DNA from: Arthrobacter sp. MYb227
GTDB lineage: Bacteria; Actinomycetota; Actinomycetes; Actinomycetales; Micrococcaceae
NCBI RefSeq assembly: GCF_002975435.1
Contig: NZ_PCPT01000003.1
Span: 310,001-374,000 of the forward strand
DNA length: 64,000 nt
Direction: 5' to 3'
In this document: in pieces, positions 8,032 through 17,559 of the stretch
Numbering within the stretch: position 1 is the stretch's first letter
Layout: the number at the start of each line of letters is the position of its first letter
Position numbers and translations under genes: made by a program
The notes under the pieces: model-generated
What the model was told of the DNA's origin: nothing
The model's input: the letters and a program-made list of their open reading frames with translations, nothing else
Databases searched by the model: none

Positions 8032-8053
8032 TGTTACGTAACAGTCCTACGAT
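8032..8053 (+). promoter_or_regulatory. Palindrome and possible -10 before pdxS
   Basis: A perfect 12-bp palindrome TGTTACGTAACA (8032-8043) is followed five bases later by TACGAT (8048-8053), a plausible -10. It could be a regulator site (pdxST is controlled by a MocR-type PdxR in some actinobacteria), but no match to a known site is claimed. Confidence 0.35.
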
Positions 8054-8093
8054 GATTTCCGTACTGCATCAGCTTATTGAAAGGAAACCCAAG

Positions 8094-9008
8094 GTGTCTG
8101 AAAACGAAGGCGTCTCGACCCCCGCAACTACCGTAGGTAGCGATCGTGTTAAGCGAGGCATGGCCGACATGCTCAAGGGCGGCGTCATCATGGATGTTGT
8201 CACCGCCGAACAGGCCCGCATCGCAGAAGATGCGGGTGCCGTAGCGGTTATGGCACTGGAACGCGTCCCTGCCGATATCCGCGCCCAGGGTGGCGTGTCG
8301 CGTGCCAGCGACCCGGACATGATTGACAGCATCATCGCCGCCGTTTCCATCCCGGTGATGGCCAAGGCCCGAATAGGTCACTTTGTTGAGGCACAGATCC
8401 TGCAGTCCCTCGGTGTTGATTACATCGACGAATCCGAGGTCCTTTCCCCGGCCGACTACGAGCACCACATTGACAAATGGCCGTTCAAGGTTCCCTTCGT
8501 CTGCGGTGCCACCAACCTCGGCGAGGCGCTGCGTCGCATCAACGAGGGTGCGGCAATGATCCGCTCCAAGGGCGAGGCAGGCACCGGCGACGTTTCCAAC
8601 GCCACAGGTCACATGCGCAAGATCCGCGCCGAAATCGCCAAGCTCGCGGCACTTCCCAAGGACGAGCTGTACGTAGCCGCCAAGGAACTGCAGGCACCGT
8701 ACGAACTTGTTAAGGAAATTGCAGCCACCGGCAAGCTCCCGGTCGTGCTCTTCACCGCCGGTGGTATTGCTACCCCTGCCGATGCAGCAATGATGATGCA
8801 GCTGGGCGCCGACGGCGTCTTCGTTGGCTCGGGTATCTTCAAGTCCGGCAACCCGGCACAGCGAGCCGCAGCCGTCGTGAAGGCCACCACCTTCTACAAC
8901 GACCCTGACGAGCTGGCCAAGATCTCCCGCGGTCTGGGCGAAGCAATGGTCGGCATCAACGTTGCAGACATCCCGGCACCGCACCGCCTGTCCGAGCGCG
9001 GCTGGTAA
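8094..9008 (+). CDS. pdxS: Pyridoxal 5'-phosphate synthase, PdxS subunit
   Basis: Synthase subunit that builds PLP from ribose 5-phosphate, glyceraldehyde 3-phosphate and ammonia, with PdxT supplying the ammonia. From GTG 8094 the protein is 304 residues, the family norm, with [28 protein letters not shown] (catalytic Lys91), [10 protein letters not shown] and [15 protein letters not shown] 8094 is chosen because GAAAGGA (8079-8085) lies eight bases before it. An earlier in-frame GTG at 8010 would add 28 unrelated residues and overlap bioD. The gene may be read from its own promoter in the 80-base gap after bioD. pdxT is 4.5 kb away instead of adjacent. Confidence 0.96.
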   Translation: MSENEGVSTPATTVGSDRVKRGMADMLKGGVIMDVVTAEQARIAEDAGAVAVMALERVPADIRAQGGVSRASDPDMIDSIIAAVSIPVMAKARIGHFVEAQILQSLGVDYIDESEVLSPADYEHHIDKWPFKVPFVCGATNLGEALRRINEGAAMIRSKGEAGTGDVSNATGHMRKIRAEIAKLAALPKDELYVAAKELQAPYELVKEIAATGKLPVVLFTAGGIATPADAAMMMQLGADGVFVGSGIFKSGNPAQRAAAVVKATTFYNDPDELAKISRGLGEAMVGINVADIPAPHRLSERGW

Positions 9009-9025
9009 GCAGTAACTAGGTCCTA

Positions 9026-9076
9026 AAAACACGTGAGGTTCCGTCACCAACTAGGTGACGGAACCTCACGTGTTTT
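9026..9076 (+). terminator. Strong terminator after pdxS
   Basis: A perfect 23-bp stem (9026-9048 with 9054-9076), loop AACTA, beginning with AAAA and ending with TTTT. It can work in both directions and also lies beyond the 3' end of the minus-strand GNAT gene. Confidence 0.92.
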
Positions 9077-9179
9077 ACGGTTCAACCGCAGCCACTTCTC
9101 ATCATGAGGTAGCCGCGGGCCTTGGTGTTGAAGAATCGGGTCTCGTTGGCGCCCATCTACTAAGTACCTTCAAAAAGAT

Positions 9180-9935
9180 CTAGCGCAAGATCATGTGTCT
9201 GCCGCGGCCCAATAGACGCATCCCGTTTGCCTCAAAGAATTCTGCAGAGGTAGGTGAAGCCGCGGCAATCAGCTCAACATGTGATTGCTCGTCGAGCCCC
9301 AACGGATTGACCATGCCACGGGCAAGCCCATGCAATAGTGCAGAGCCGACACCCTGACGGCGGTGGGCGGCACCCACAGCAAGACCATGGATCGCCAATT
9401 GGCCACCAAATGCCTGCTGCGCAAAGGCACGTCCGACCAAATCGCCGTCAAGCGTTCTGGCGGTTGCTTGTTCAATGCGTCGTAACGCCGAATGCCCGGC
9501 GCTCAGCCCCGCGCGGGAAGGATCACGCCACAAGTTTGCCACGTGAAGTTCCTTGGCATCGGCGCCGCCGGCCTCGGGAATATCGGAGCCCAAGCGAACC
9601 CTGCCATCCCACGATTCAACGGGGCTGAGCAATTCTCCAGCATGCCAGCTGATCTGCGCGGCATCCGTGAAACCTACATCAGTAAGGGCATCGGCGGGAG
9701 CACCGGAATTGACCCATGCCTCAACCCTACGGGCACCCAAACGTGCACCCTCGGCCAAGCCAGGGCGAATGCCTGCATCCTTGGCATGGAGTGGGAACAA
9801 GAGGATCAAGCGTCCGCGTGCCGGTTGCCAGGCCCAGGAACATTCGTGAGTTGTAAAGATCTTGCCGCCCGTGGCCATGGCCATGGCTTGATGCCAGTGA
9901 GTCAGTGTTTCCTGGGCAAAACTAATGGTTGTCAT
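9180..9935 (-). CDS. GNAT-family acetyltransferase
   Basis: The 251-residue protein carries a C-terminal GNAT core. LAIHGLAVGAAHRRQGVGSA is the acetyl-CoA loop (R/Q-x-x-G-x-G/A), followed by an alpha4/beta6 region ending FFEANGMRLLGRGRHMIL. The N-terminal half may be a second, degenerate GNAT-like domain, as in mycothiol-synthase-like proteins. The ATG at 9935 is chosen because it lies seven bases after the stop of the M3 peptidase gene. The same frame is open further upstream but only as a shadow inside that peptidase. Co-transcribed with the peptidase. The substrate cannot be told from sequence. Confidence 0.82.
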   Translation of the reverse strand: MTTISFAQETLTHWHQAMAMATGGKIFTTHECSWAWQPARGRLILLFPLHAKDAGIRPGLAEGARLGARRVEAWVNSGAPADALTDVGFTDAAQISWHAGELLSPVESWDGRVRLGSDIPEAGGADAKELHVANLWRDPSRAGLSAGHSALRRIEQATARTLDGDLVGRAFAQQAFGGQLAIHGLAVGAAHRRQGVGSALLHGLARGMVNPLGLDEQSHVELIAAASPTSAEFFEANGMRLLGRGRHMILR

Positions 9936-9942
9936 TGAGGAG

Positions 9943-11955
9943 TTAGTCCTTGGCCAATCCGCGACGGGCAAGTAGTGGTTCGATGCGTGCTGCGCGACCA
10001 CGGAACGCAACATACGATTCCAAGGGATCGCGGGTGTTCCCGCGCGAGAGTAGCTCCGAGCGGAAACGATCTCCATTTTCACGTCGTAGTCCGCCGTTTT
10101 CGGTGAACCACTCGACGGTGTCAGCGTCGAGTACCTCGGACCAAATGTAGGAGTAGTACCCGGCCGAGTAGCCGCCATCAAAGATATGTTTGAAGTAGCC
10201 ACTGCGGTAGCGCGAAGGTACAAGATCCGGGATGAGCCCGGCATCGGTGAGTACCTGCTCCTCAAACGCCAGGGGATCTTCAACAAGGTGTCCGGCGGGT
10301 AGCGAATGCCAGGCCAGATCGAGCATCGCAGCGGTGAGGTATTCGGTGGTGGCGAATCCTTCACCCCACAGCGCAGCATCCTCAAGCTTTTGTGCGGTGC
10401 CATCGGGCAATGCAGCACCGGTCTCAAAGTGCTTTGCGTAGCCGGGCAGAATATCTGAGTGCAACGCCCACATTTCATTGACCTGTGAAGGATATTCGAC
10501 AAAGTCACGGGGAACCGAGGTACCGGCAAGTGATGAGTAAACACCGGCGGAGAAAAGTCCGTGCAAGGCATGGCCAAATTCGTGGAATAGCGTGTTGACT
10601 TCATCAAGGCTGGCAAGCGCGGGTTCACCGGCGGCAGGTTTGGGAATGTTCAGGGTATTGGTAACCACCGGACGTTCACCAAAGAGCCCCACCGATTCAC
10701 GGATAGAGTTCATCCAGGCACCACCGGCCTTGGTGGGTCGGGCAAAGAAATCTCCCAGGAACAGCCCCAACTGGCTGCCATCCTCATTAAAAACATCCCA
10801 GATACGAACATCCGGGTGGTAGAGCGGCAGATCCGTGCGTTCGGTGAATCTCAAGCCATACAAGCGGTGTGCCGCAGCGAAGACGCCGTCGGTCAATACC
10901 GTGTCGAGTTCAAAATATGCGCGAAGCACACCGTGATCCAGCGTGTAGCGTTCCTTGGCCACGGCCGCGGAGTAGTAAGCCCAATCCCATGGCTCGATTG
11001 ATGAACCGGAGATCTTGGCCAATTCGGCTGCCTCTGCGCGCGCGTTCTGTACCGCAGCGGGAATCATCTGAGCAAGTCGTTCGCGCACTGCGCTCAGTGA
11101 GGGAGCTGTTGCACCTTCAAGTACCACGTCAGCATGTGTAGCATGGCCCAAAAGCTTGGCGCGTTCGGCGCGCAAAGCAGCCATCTGGGCTGCCAAATCT
11201 AGGGTGCGGTTTTCGCCTTCCTGACCGCGGGTTACCGATGCGGTGAAAAGACGACGGCGAGAATCACTTATTTCTAGTGTCGCCAGCAGCGGCTGAGATG
11301 TTGGAAGCACCAATGTCAAAAGGTAACCCGAGGCATGACCGGCCTCGCGTGCTGCAATGGCAGCAGAGGCAAGCTCGCCGGCACTCAGGCCAGCCAGCTC
11401 CTCGGCATTGTCAAAGAAAACTGCCGCCTCATTCATGGCACCGAGCAGTTTGCGTGAATACTCGCTGGAAAGATCGGTGATCTTACCGTTGAGCTCGCGC
11501 AGCGTAGATTTAGCTGCTTCGTCGAGTTCGGCACCGGCCGCACGGAAGGTGCGAAGTGTCTCGGAGACCAGCCGAGCATCTTCACCCGTTAGTTCGGCGG
11601 CATCAAATGACACAAGTCGCTCAAAAAGTTCCTGGTCCAGGTAAATGGCGTCAAGGTGTGCGTTATACAGGGACTGAAGCCGTGGATCTATTTCACGTAG
11701 GTCATCGGTTCCATGAGCCGAGAACACGGTTCCGTAGGCCATTGCGGCACGGCGGAGCAGCTGGCCGCTACGTTCAAATGACACAAAGGTGTTTTCAAAC
11801 GTTGGTGCATCCTGGCTGGTAACAATCTCGCGCAGTTCTTGGGCATGCTGCGAAATCCCCAGATCGACAGCCTCAAGATAGTGGGCTGCGGTTATGGCAG
11901 GGAAATCAGGAAATTCAAACGGCAAGGAGCTTGGCTGAAGCAACGGATTCTGCAT
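9943..11955 (-). CDS. M3-family metallopeptidase (Dcp/oligopeptidase A type)
   Basis: A 670-residue cytoplasmic zinc oligopeptidase. The zinc motif is H458-E459-F-G-H462 in LFHEFGHALHG, the M3 signature, with FEFPDFPAITAAHYLEA at the N-terminus and GYSAGYYSYIWSEVLDAD near the C-terminus, as in dipeptidyl carboxypeptidase and OpdA. No signal peptide. The start MQNPLLQPSSLPF at 11955 fits the family; an open frame continues upstream but would run into the divergent CapA-like gene. These enzymes degrade short peptides from protein turnover. It is the first gene of a two-gene minus-strand unit with the GNAT gene and has a 79-base divergent gap to capA. Confidence 0.93.
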   Translation of the reverse strand: MQNPLLQPSSLPFEFPDFPAITAAHYLEAVDLGISQHAQELREIVTSQDAPTFENTFVSFERSGQLLRRAAMAYGTVFSAHGTDDLREIDPRLQSLYNAHLDAIYLDQELFERLVSFDAAELTGEDARLVSETLRTFRAAGAELDEAAKSTLRELNGKITDLSSEYSRKLLGAMNEAAVFFDNAEELAGLSAGELASAAIAAREAGHASGYLLTLVLPTSQPLLATLEISDSRRRLFTASVTRGQEGENRTLDLAAQMAALRAERAKLLGHATHADVVLEGATAPSLSAVRERLAQMIPAAVQNARAEAAELAKISGSSIEPWDWAYYSAAVAKERYTLDHGVLRAYFELDTVLTDGVFAAAHRLYGLRFTERTDLPLYHPDVRIWDVFNEDGSQLGLFLGDFFARPTKAGGAWMNSIRESVGLFGERPVVTNTLNIPKPAAGEPALASLDEVNTLFHEFGHALHGLFSAGVYSSLAGTSVPRDFVEYPSQVNEMWALHSDILPGYAKHFETGAALPDGTAQKLEDAALWGEGFATTEYLTAAMLDLAWHSLPAGHLVEDPLAFEEQVLTDAGLIPDLVPSRYRSGYFKHIFDGGYSAGYYSYIWSEVLDADTVEWFTENGGLRRENGDRFRSELLSRGNTRDPLESYVAFRGRAARIEPLLARRGLAKD

Positions 11956-12034
11956 GTCACCAAGCTTGTCATATGCTCGGGCGCCGAGGTGTATCCCGCG
12001 CCGCCACACGCCGGGCAAGGTTAGGCTTTCTAAC

Positions 12035-13336
12035 ATGCTTGAACCTTCTGCCCTTGGTGTCCTTGCCCGAAAGTCCCTTGCGATCCTGCCACTTGCCGCG
12101 CTATCGGTGATCCTTGCAAGCTGCACCACGGCACCGAATCAGCCACCAGCTGAAGCAACAATCGTTTCAACCCCAGCTGCCGATTCATCGGTTCACCCCG
12201 CCAGCCAGAGCCCTACCGGTGCACCACAACCTTCCTCAACACCGCCAGCACCAACCACAAGTAACTCCACAGGTAACTCTTCGGAGACCGAACGCCCCAA
12301 GGGTGAAAACGAAAGCTGCCCGGGGGAGGAGTGTATCGAGGTCGCCGTTGCCGGAGATATTTTGCTGCACCCGGCCTTGTGGGAGCAGGCCGAACGGGAC
12401 GGCAAAGGTTCCTTCGATTTCACACCCCAGCTCGCGGGCATAGCACCATATCTGGCACAGGCGGACCTCTCACTGTGCAATTTAGAAACACCATTAGCAC
12501 CCAAGGATGGCCCCTACCAGGGCTACCCCATGTTCACGGTTCCGCAAGAAATTATTCCCGCACTCAAAGCCGTTGGTTACGACGGTTGCACCACGGCAAG
12601 TAACCACACCATGGATGCCGGTGTGAAGGGCGTGCTGCGAACACTTGAAGCGCTCAAGGAAGCGGACTTGCTCGCCACGGGGTCCTATGCCAGCGCCGCG
12701 GAAGCAGCAAAGCCCTTGATCACCCAGGTGGGAAGCGCCAAAGTTGCGGTGATTGCCGGAACCTACGGATTGAATGGCATGCGTGAGGATGTACCGTGGC
12801 GCGTCGATGACAAAATTGATGCGGCAACACTGATCAAACGCGCGAAGACGGCACGGGCTGCCGGGGCAGAAATTGTCATAGTCGCAATCCACGATGGTGC
12901 CGAATACACCAACAGGCCAACCACCGGGCAGAAGAAGCTCTACCGAGATTTAGCTGCCAGCGGTGAATTCGATTTCATCTATTCCCACCACACCCACTCG
13001 GTGCTACCCATCGAGAAATACAAGGGCACCTGGATTGTTTACGGTCTTGGCAATTCCGTCGCCAAGCACGCAACCAAAACCGTACTCAACCGTGAAGGCG
13101 TCACGGTAAACATGCAATTTGTGCGTACCAAGGAAGGGTGGGAACCCGGAGAACTGCGCTGGGCTCCACACACCATGACCAATGCGCCACTACGCTGGTG
13201 CGCCTTGCCCGCAACCGAGGGGTATTGCCTTAACAAACAGGCGGATACCGCGTCCCTGAAACGCACCACCGACACCGTCAATGCTTTTGGAGCGGACAAT
13301 GACGGGGCGAAGATCTGGACTCTGCCCCAGCCATGA
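12035..13336 (+). CDS. CapA-family lipoprotein
   Basis: A 433-residue protein beginning with a lipoprotein signal peptide: RK at 12-13, hydrophobic stretch, lipobox LASC with Cys30. A Ser/Thr/Pro-rich linker runs to about residue 100, followed by a PGA_cap (CapA) calcineurin-like domain: VAVAGDILLHP, LCNLETPL, TTASNHTMDAG, GTYGLNG and YSHHTHSVLPIE supply the expected Asp/Asn/His metal positions. CapA proteins take part in poly-gamma-glutamate export or cell-wall metabolism, and the actinobacterial single-copy versions are poorly characterised. The ATG at 12035 is chosen because it yields a complete signal peptide. A weak hairpin (about 13372-13384) followed by ATTTT may terminate it. Confidence 0.88.
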   Translation: MLEPSALGVLARKSLAILPLAALSVILASCTTAPNQPPAEATIVSTPAADSSVHPASQSPTGAPQPSSTPPAPTTSNSTGNSSETERPKGENESCPGEECIEVAVAGDILLHPALWEQAERDGKGSFDFTPQLAGIAPYLAQADLSLCNLETPLAPKDGPYQGYPMFTVPQEIIPALKAVGYDGCTTASNHTMDAGVKGVLRTLEALKEADLLATGSYASAAEAAKPLITQVGSAKVAVIAGTYGLNGMREDVPWRVDDKIDAATLIKRAKTARAAGAEIVIVAIHDGAEYTNRPTTGQKKLYRDLAASGEFDFIYSHHTHSVLPIEKYKGTWIVYGLGNSVAKHATKTVLNREGVTVNMQFVRTKEGWEPGELRWAPHTMTNAPLRWCALPATEGYCLNKQADTASLKRTTDTVNAFGADNDGAKIWTLPQP

Positions 13337-13485
13337 GGATCTGAGAAGGATCGGTAGCGAATTCCTTGTGCGACGCGCCGCGTCATTTTCTCAGTGACCG
13401 GCACCTCACGGGTTTAAGCTTGCACGGCGGCTGAAGCGAAGCCAGAAAATTATTCTCTCAACACGTACGAGAAAGCGACACCACT

Positions 13486-14154
13486 GTGTCACGAATAGGA
13501 GTACTAGCCCTGCAGGGCGATGTGCGCGAGCATTTGCAAGCACTCGATGATTTGGGCATGGTTCCCATACCCATCAAAAAGCCGCAGGAACTCGAAAACC
13601 TTGATGGCTTGATCATTCCCGGTGGCGAATCAACTGTCATCGATAAACTTTCGCGCATGTACGGGATTGCCGAACCGCTTAAGGACAAAATCGCAGACGG
13701 TTTTCCCGTCTATGGGTCCTGCGCCGGAATGATCATGCTTGCTGACACTATTGCCGATCCCACCTGCGATCTTAAGGGCAACCCGCAGCAGAGTTTTGGC
13801 GGGATTGAGATGGTGGTGCGCCGTAATGCCTTCGGTCGTCAGATAGATTCCTTCGAAGTTGACTTGGTGGTGCGTGGGCTCGAAAAGATCCCCAGCCAGG
13901 CTCGGGGCCTTGAAGTTGCACCGCTGTGCGGTGTATTTATTCGGGCACCATGGGTCGAAAGCGTTGGCGAATCGGTAGAAATCCTTGCTTCAATTCCGGC
14001 TAGCAACACGCCGGTGAGTACAGAAGCCCAACAGGTAGCTAGAATTGTTGCAGTACGTTCGGGAAATCTGCTGGCGACCTCATTCCACCCAGAGGTGAGC
14101 GGTGAGCGCCGCATTCACGAATTATTCATCCACATCATTAGAGGAGATGCGTAA
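13486..14154 (+). CDS. pdxT: PLP synthase glutaminase subunit PdxT
   Basis: Glutamine amidotransferase of 222 residues that releases ammonia for PdxS. The family start SRIGVLALQGDVREH, the GGESTV loop, nucleophile Cys79 in YGSCAGMI, and His-Glu of FHPEVSGERRIHELF are all present. It starts with GTG 13486. In most bacteria pdxT directly follows pdxS. Here the GNAT, M3 peptidase and capA genes lie between, so the two subunits must be expressed from separate transcripts. It ends three bases before yebC and probably heads the yebC-ruvC unit. Confidence 0.96.
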   Translation: MSRIGVLALQGDVREHLQALDDLGMVPIPIKKPQELENLDGLIIPGGESTVIDKLSRMYGIAEPLKDKIADGFPVYGSCAGMIMLADTIADPTCDLKGNPQQSFGGIEMVVRRNAFGRQIDSFEVDLVVRGLEKIPSQARGLEVAPLCGVFIRAPWVESVGESVEILASIPASNTPVSTEAQQVARIVAVRSGNLLATSFHPEVSGERRIHELFIHIIRGDA

Positions 14155-14157
14155 AGC

Positions 14158-14913
14158 ATGGCCGGCCACTCCAAATGGGCAACCACCAAACACAAAAAAG
14201 CTGCTCTTGATTCCAAGCGCGCCAAGGCGTTCGCCAAGCTGATCAAGAACATCGAAGTTGCGGCTCGCGCAGGCGGCGCAGATCTCGCGGGAAACCCAGG
14301 CCTGGAAGTTGCGGTATCCAAGGCCAAGAAAACTTCGGTTCCTAACGACAACATTGATCGCGCCATCAAGCGTGGTGCCGGTCTGACCGGTGAAGTCATC
14401 GACTACACCGAAATCATTTATGAAGCTCGCGGCCCACAGGGCTCGGCCCTGCTTGTTGAGTGCTTGACCGACAACAAGAACCGTGCCGCTTCCGAGACGC
14501 GCTTGGCCATCACCCGCAACGGTGGCACCGTTGCTGACCCCGGGTCGGTTGCCTACATGTTTGCTCGTCAGGGCGTCATCTCGCTGCCCAAGGGTGAACT
14601 TACCGAAGATGATCTGCTCATGGTCGTCCTTGACGCCGGTGCCGATGAGATCAAGGAGGCCGGAGACACCTTCGAAATTCACTGCGAGCCAACCGACCTG
14701 CGCGCAGTTGTAGCGGCGCTTGAAGAAGCCGGCATCGACTACGAAACCGACGAAGTCGAATTCGTACCCTCAATGCATGTGGATCTGGACGCGGCATCGG
14801 CTCGCAAGTTCCTGAAGCTAGCAGATGCGCTTGAAGAGCTTGACGACGTGCAGAACGTCTACTCGAACGCTGATATCAGCGCCGAGGTCATGGCAGAACT
14901 CGAAGAGGACTAA
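14158..14913 (+). CDS. yebC: YebC/PmpR family protein
   Basis: A 251-residue member of the YebC/TACO1 family: [20 protein letters not shown] start, NIDRAIKRG and [13 protein letters not shown] segments. Members are described as transcription regulators, and more recently as helpers of translation through proline stretches. GAGGAGA (about 14142-14148) is the ribosome-binding site. Its place between pdxT and ruvC is the usual actinobacterial order. Confidence 0.96.
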   Translation: MAGHSKWATTKHKKAALDSKRAKAFAKLIKNIEVAARAGGADLAGNPGLEVAVSKAKKTSVPNDNIDRAIKRGAGLTGEVIDYTEIIYEARGPQGSALLVECLTDNKNRAASETRLAITRNGGTVADPGSVAYMFARQGVISLPKGELTEDDLLMVVLDAGADEIKEAGDTFEIHCEPTDLRAVVAALEEAGIDYETDEVEFVPSMHVDLDAASARKFLKLADALEELDDVQNVYSNADISAEVMAELEED

Positions 14914-14919
14914 TCCACT

Positions 14920-15522
14920 TTGGCTCTACGAGTGGTCGGCGTCGACCCCGGACTGACCCGTTGTGGGTTGGCCGTGGTCGACGTCGAACCTAATCGGCGT
15001 GCAACACTCATCGATGTCATGGTCATCGGCACCGAGTCCGGCACGCCACTTGATCAGCGTTTGCTGGTCATCGCTGATGGCATAGATGCCTGGCTTGATC
15101 AGCATAAACCCGATGTTGTTGCCCTCGAACGTGTTTTTTCTCAGCTCAATGTCAGCACCGTGATGGGCACCGCTCAAGCCTCGGGAATTGTCATTGTTGC
15201 AGCCGCGCGCCGCGAAATTCCCGTGGCGTTACACACTCCCACCGAGGTTAAGGCCGCGGTTACGGGTTCTGGTACAGCAAATAAGCTGGCAGTAGGAAAA
15301 ATGGTTGCCAAGATCTTACGTCTTGATGCACCGCCTTCACCCGCCGATGCTGCCGATGCCGCGGCCCTTGCCATTACCCATGGGTGGCGTGGTGCCGCAT
15401 TCGGTGCCGCTGGTGCTGCCGCCTCGGCTTCCTCACCCCGCAGTGGAACTTCCGGGCTCACCCCGGCCCAGCGAGCCTGGGTTGCCGCCGAGGCCAAAGC
15501 GCGCAGCGTCAAAGCCCGCTAA
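14920..15522 (+). CDS. ruvC: Holliday junction resolvase RuvC
   Basis: Endonuclease that cuts Holliday junctions after RuvAB branch migration, 200 residues. Acidic catalytic residues are visible: D9 in [12 protein letters not shown] in ALERVF, and two Asp in the C-terminal [13 protein letters not shown]. Translation starts at TTG 14920, six bases after the yebC stop. A Ser/Ala-rich tail of about 40 residues follows the catalytic core. Confidence 0.95.
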   Translation: MALRVVGVDPGLTRCGLAVVDVEPNRRATLIDVMVIGTESGTPLDQRLLVIADGIDAWLDQHKPDVVALERVFSQLNVSTVMGTAQASGIVIVAAARREIPVALHTPTEVKAAVTGSGTANKLAVGKMVAKILRLDAPPSPADAADAAALAITHGWRGAAFGAAGAAASASSPRSGTSGLTPAQRAWVAAEAKARSVKAR

Positions 15523-15645
15523 GTAGCAGCGCACGTGGGGGAACTGTGAAGGTGGGCGCCTGCAGCTTCTCTCACGGCACCCTCAAGCGATCAAAGCCAC
15601 GAACGGACCATAAAACGCGGTAAGCTGTTCGTAGATATATTCGCA

Positions 15646-15669
15646 TAGTCGAGCTTTGGTGTTCGACTA
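15646..15669 (+). promoter_or_regulatory. Palindrome in the ruvC-ruvA gap
   Basis: TAGTCGA and TCGACTA are separated by 10 bases. The half-sites contain TCGA/TTCGA as in actinobacterial LexA boxes, but the spacing is two bases longer than the SOS consensus, so this is only a candidate site. TATATT just upstream (about 15636-15641) may be a -10. Confidence 0.3.
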
Positions 15670-15697
15670 GCCCCACAAAATTCGGAGGACGGCACAG

Positions 15698-16309
15698 ATG
15701 ATCAGTACGCTCAGGGGAGTGACAGCGCAGGTCAACCTGAACAGTGCAATCATCGAGGTCGGTGGCTTTGGGATGCTGATCCAGGCCACACCGCAAACCC
15801 TTGGCACGCTTCATGTGGGACGTGAAGCCTTGGTGCACACCTCAATGGTCGTCCGCGAAGACTCCATGACTCTTTACGGATTTGCCAGCGGGGATGAGCG
15901 TGAGGTCTTTGAGATCCTCACCGGTGTATCGGGCATTGGACCACGCACGGGCCTGGCCATCCTTTCGGTACACACACCGGAAGATGTCCGGGTGGCAGCA
16001 AGCACCAAAGACACCAAGGCCTTCACCAAGGTTTCGGGTATTGGCCCCAAGGGAGCTCAACGCATTGTTCTTGAACTCTCCGGCAAGCTGACCCCCACGG
16101 GTGCTCCCACAACTACCGGAACCGTTGCTGCCCCGTCCTGGGAGCCGCAGGTTATTGAAGCGCTCACCGGACTTGGATGGACCGAAAAGGACGCAAACAA
16201 GGCACTGACCGCCCTTGAGAAGTCCGATCCGGCAATTATCGCCGGCGGTATTGTTCCCGAAATTCTGCGCGCAGTCTTGCGTTCACTCGGTCGCGGCACC
16301 CGAGTCTAG
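15698..16309 (+). CDS. ruvA: Holliday junction DNA helicase subunit RuvA
   Basis: Tetrameric junction-binding protein of 203 residues. [11 protein letters not shown] start, helix-hairpin-helix motifs [16 protein letters not shown] and [19 protein letters not shown] (about 71-86 and 107-126), and a C-terminal three-helix RuvB-binding domain ([20 protein letters not shown]). The ribosome-binding site GGAGGA lies just before ATG 15698. Only 11 bases separate it from ruvB. A separate promoter may exist in the 175-base gap after ruvC. Confidence 0.96.
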   Translation: MISTLRGVTAQVNLNSAIIEVGGFGMLIQATPQTLGTLHVGREALVHTSMVVREDSMTLYGFASGDEREVFEILTGVSGIGPRTGLAILSVHTPEDVRVAASTKDTKAFTKVSGIGPKGAQRIVLELSGKLTPTGAPTTTGTVAAPSWEPQVIEALTGLGWTEKDANKALTALEKSDPAIIAGGIVPEILRAVLRSLGRGTRV

Positions 16310-16320
16310 GAGAAATCACC

Positions 16321-17379
16321 ATGAACGATTCAGGCACCCTGACCAATGCGGGCTCCGAGCCCGAGGAACGCGTCCTCGAGGCAGCACTGCGCCCCAAGAA
16401 CCTTGACGACTTTGTAGGTCAGGCGCGTGTGCGCCAACAGCTTGGACTCGTTCTGGAAGCCTCCAAGATCCGCGAACGCACTGCAGATCACGTGCTACTC
16501 TCGGGCCCCCCGGGTCTGGGTAAGACCACGCTGTCGATGATCATTGCAGCGGAAATGAACGCCCCATTGCGCATTAGCTCGGGTCCCGCAATCCAGCACG
16601 CGGGAGATCTTGCCGCGATTCTTTCCTCGCTGACCGAGGGCGAGGTGCTCTTCCTCGATGAGATCCACAGGATGAGCCGTCCGGCCGAGGAAATGCTCTA
16701 CATGGCGATGGAAGACTTCCGCGTCGACATCATCGTCGGTAAGGGAGCCGGAGCCACCGCGATTCCGTTGGAGCTTCCACCCTTCACGCTCGTTGGCGCC
16801 ACCACACGCGCCGGACTTTTGCCAGGACCACTGCGCGATCGCTTTGGATTTACCGGCCACCTCGAGTTCTACAGCGTCGAAGAACTCGAACTTGTCCTGC
16901 GCCGCTCGGCAATGATGCTCTCGCTGAAGGTCAATTCGGCAGCGTTTTACGAAATCGCCTCCCGTTCCCGCGGCACCCCACGAATTGCCAACCGCCTATT
17001 GCGTCGCGTGCGAGACTGGGCGCTGGTGAATAAGCTCGAAAACATTGATGCTCGCGCCGCCTCAGCTGCCTTGGATATGTATGAAGTTGATGCCCGTGGC
17101 CTAGATCGTTTGGACCGCTCGGTGCTGCTCGCATTGTGCACCAAGTTCGGTGGGGGACCGGTGGGCCTTTCAACACTTGCCATCGCCGTGGGCGAAGAAA
17201 CCGAAACTGTGGAGACAGTTGCCGAACCATTCTTGGTTCGCGAGGGCCTGTTGGGTCGCACTCCGCGTGGCCGCATTGCCACGGCTGCCGCCTGGGATCA
17301 TCTGGGCCTTCGTATGCCTGCCGAGGCAATGTTCGCCGGTCAGGCCGCTAATGAACTCGATGACGAAGACGAGCAGTAA
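16321..17379 (+). CDS. ruvB: Holliday junction helicase motor RuvB
   Basis: AAA+ ATPase of 352 residues that drives branch migration. Walker [11 protein letters not shown] (residues 61-70), Walker [10 protein letters not shown], sensor [10 protein letters not shown], arginine-finger region GPLRDRFGF, and a C-terminal winged helix ([18 protein letters not shown]). The tail is acidic. Complete and typical. Confidence 0.97.
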   Translation: MNDSGTLTNAGSEPEERVLEAALRPKNLDDFVGQARVRQQLGLVLEASKIRERTADHVLLSGPPGLGKTTLSMIIAAEMNAPLRISSGPAIQHAGDLAAILSSLTEGEVLFLDEIHRMSRPAEEMLYMAMEDFRVDIIVGKGAGATAIPLELPPFTLVGATTRAGLLPGPLRDRFGFTGHLEFYSVEELELVLRRSAMMLSLKVNSAAFYEIASRSRGTPRIANRLLRRVRDWALVNKLENIDARAASAALDMYEVDARGLDRLDRSVLLALCTKFGGGPVGLSTLAIAVGEETETVETVAEPFLVREGLLGRTPRGRIATAAAWDHLGLRMPAEAMFAGQAANELDDEDEQ

Positions 17380-17559
17380 CCCCTAGCTATAGCAAATCGC
17401 GGTCACTTGCATGGAGAATTCATAGGATATTCGCAGTGCAAATGTTGGGCTTGGTCACAGTTTCTACGTTTTGGCAGGATAGGATGGTTAGGCCCACCGG
17501 CTGTAATCACGCTTAGAGATGCACGCCGATGACAATGACTTAGAAACAGGTATTTACTC

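Noticed and set aside
8034-9050. A 338-residue minus-strand frame opposite pdxS
   Set aside because: It lies wholly antisense to a canonical pdxS and has no recognisable domain; an effect of GC-rich codon use.
9936-10628. An N-terminal extension of the GNAT protein
   Set aside because: The open frame upstream of 9935 overlaps the M3 peptidase gene on the same strand and shows no domain.
15646-15669. A LexA (SOS) box before ruvA
   Set aside because: The half-sites are two bases further apart than the actinobacterial consensus and the left half is imperfect.
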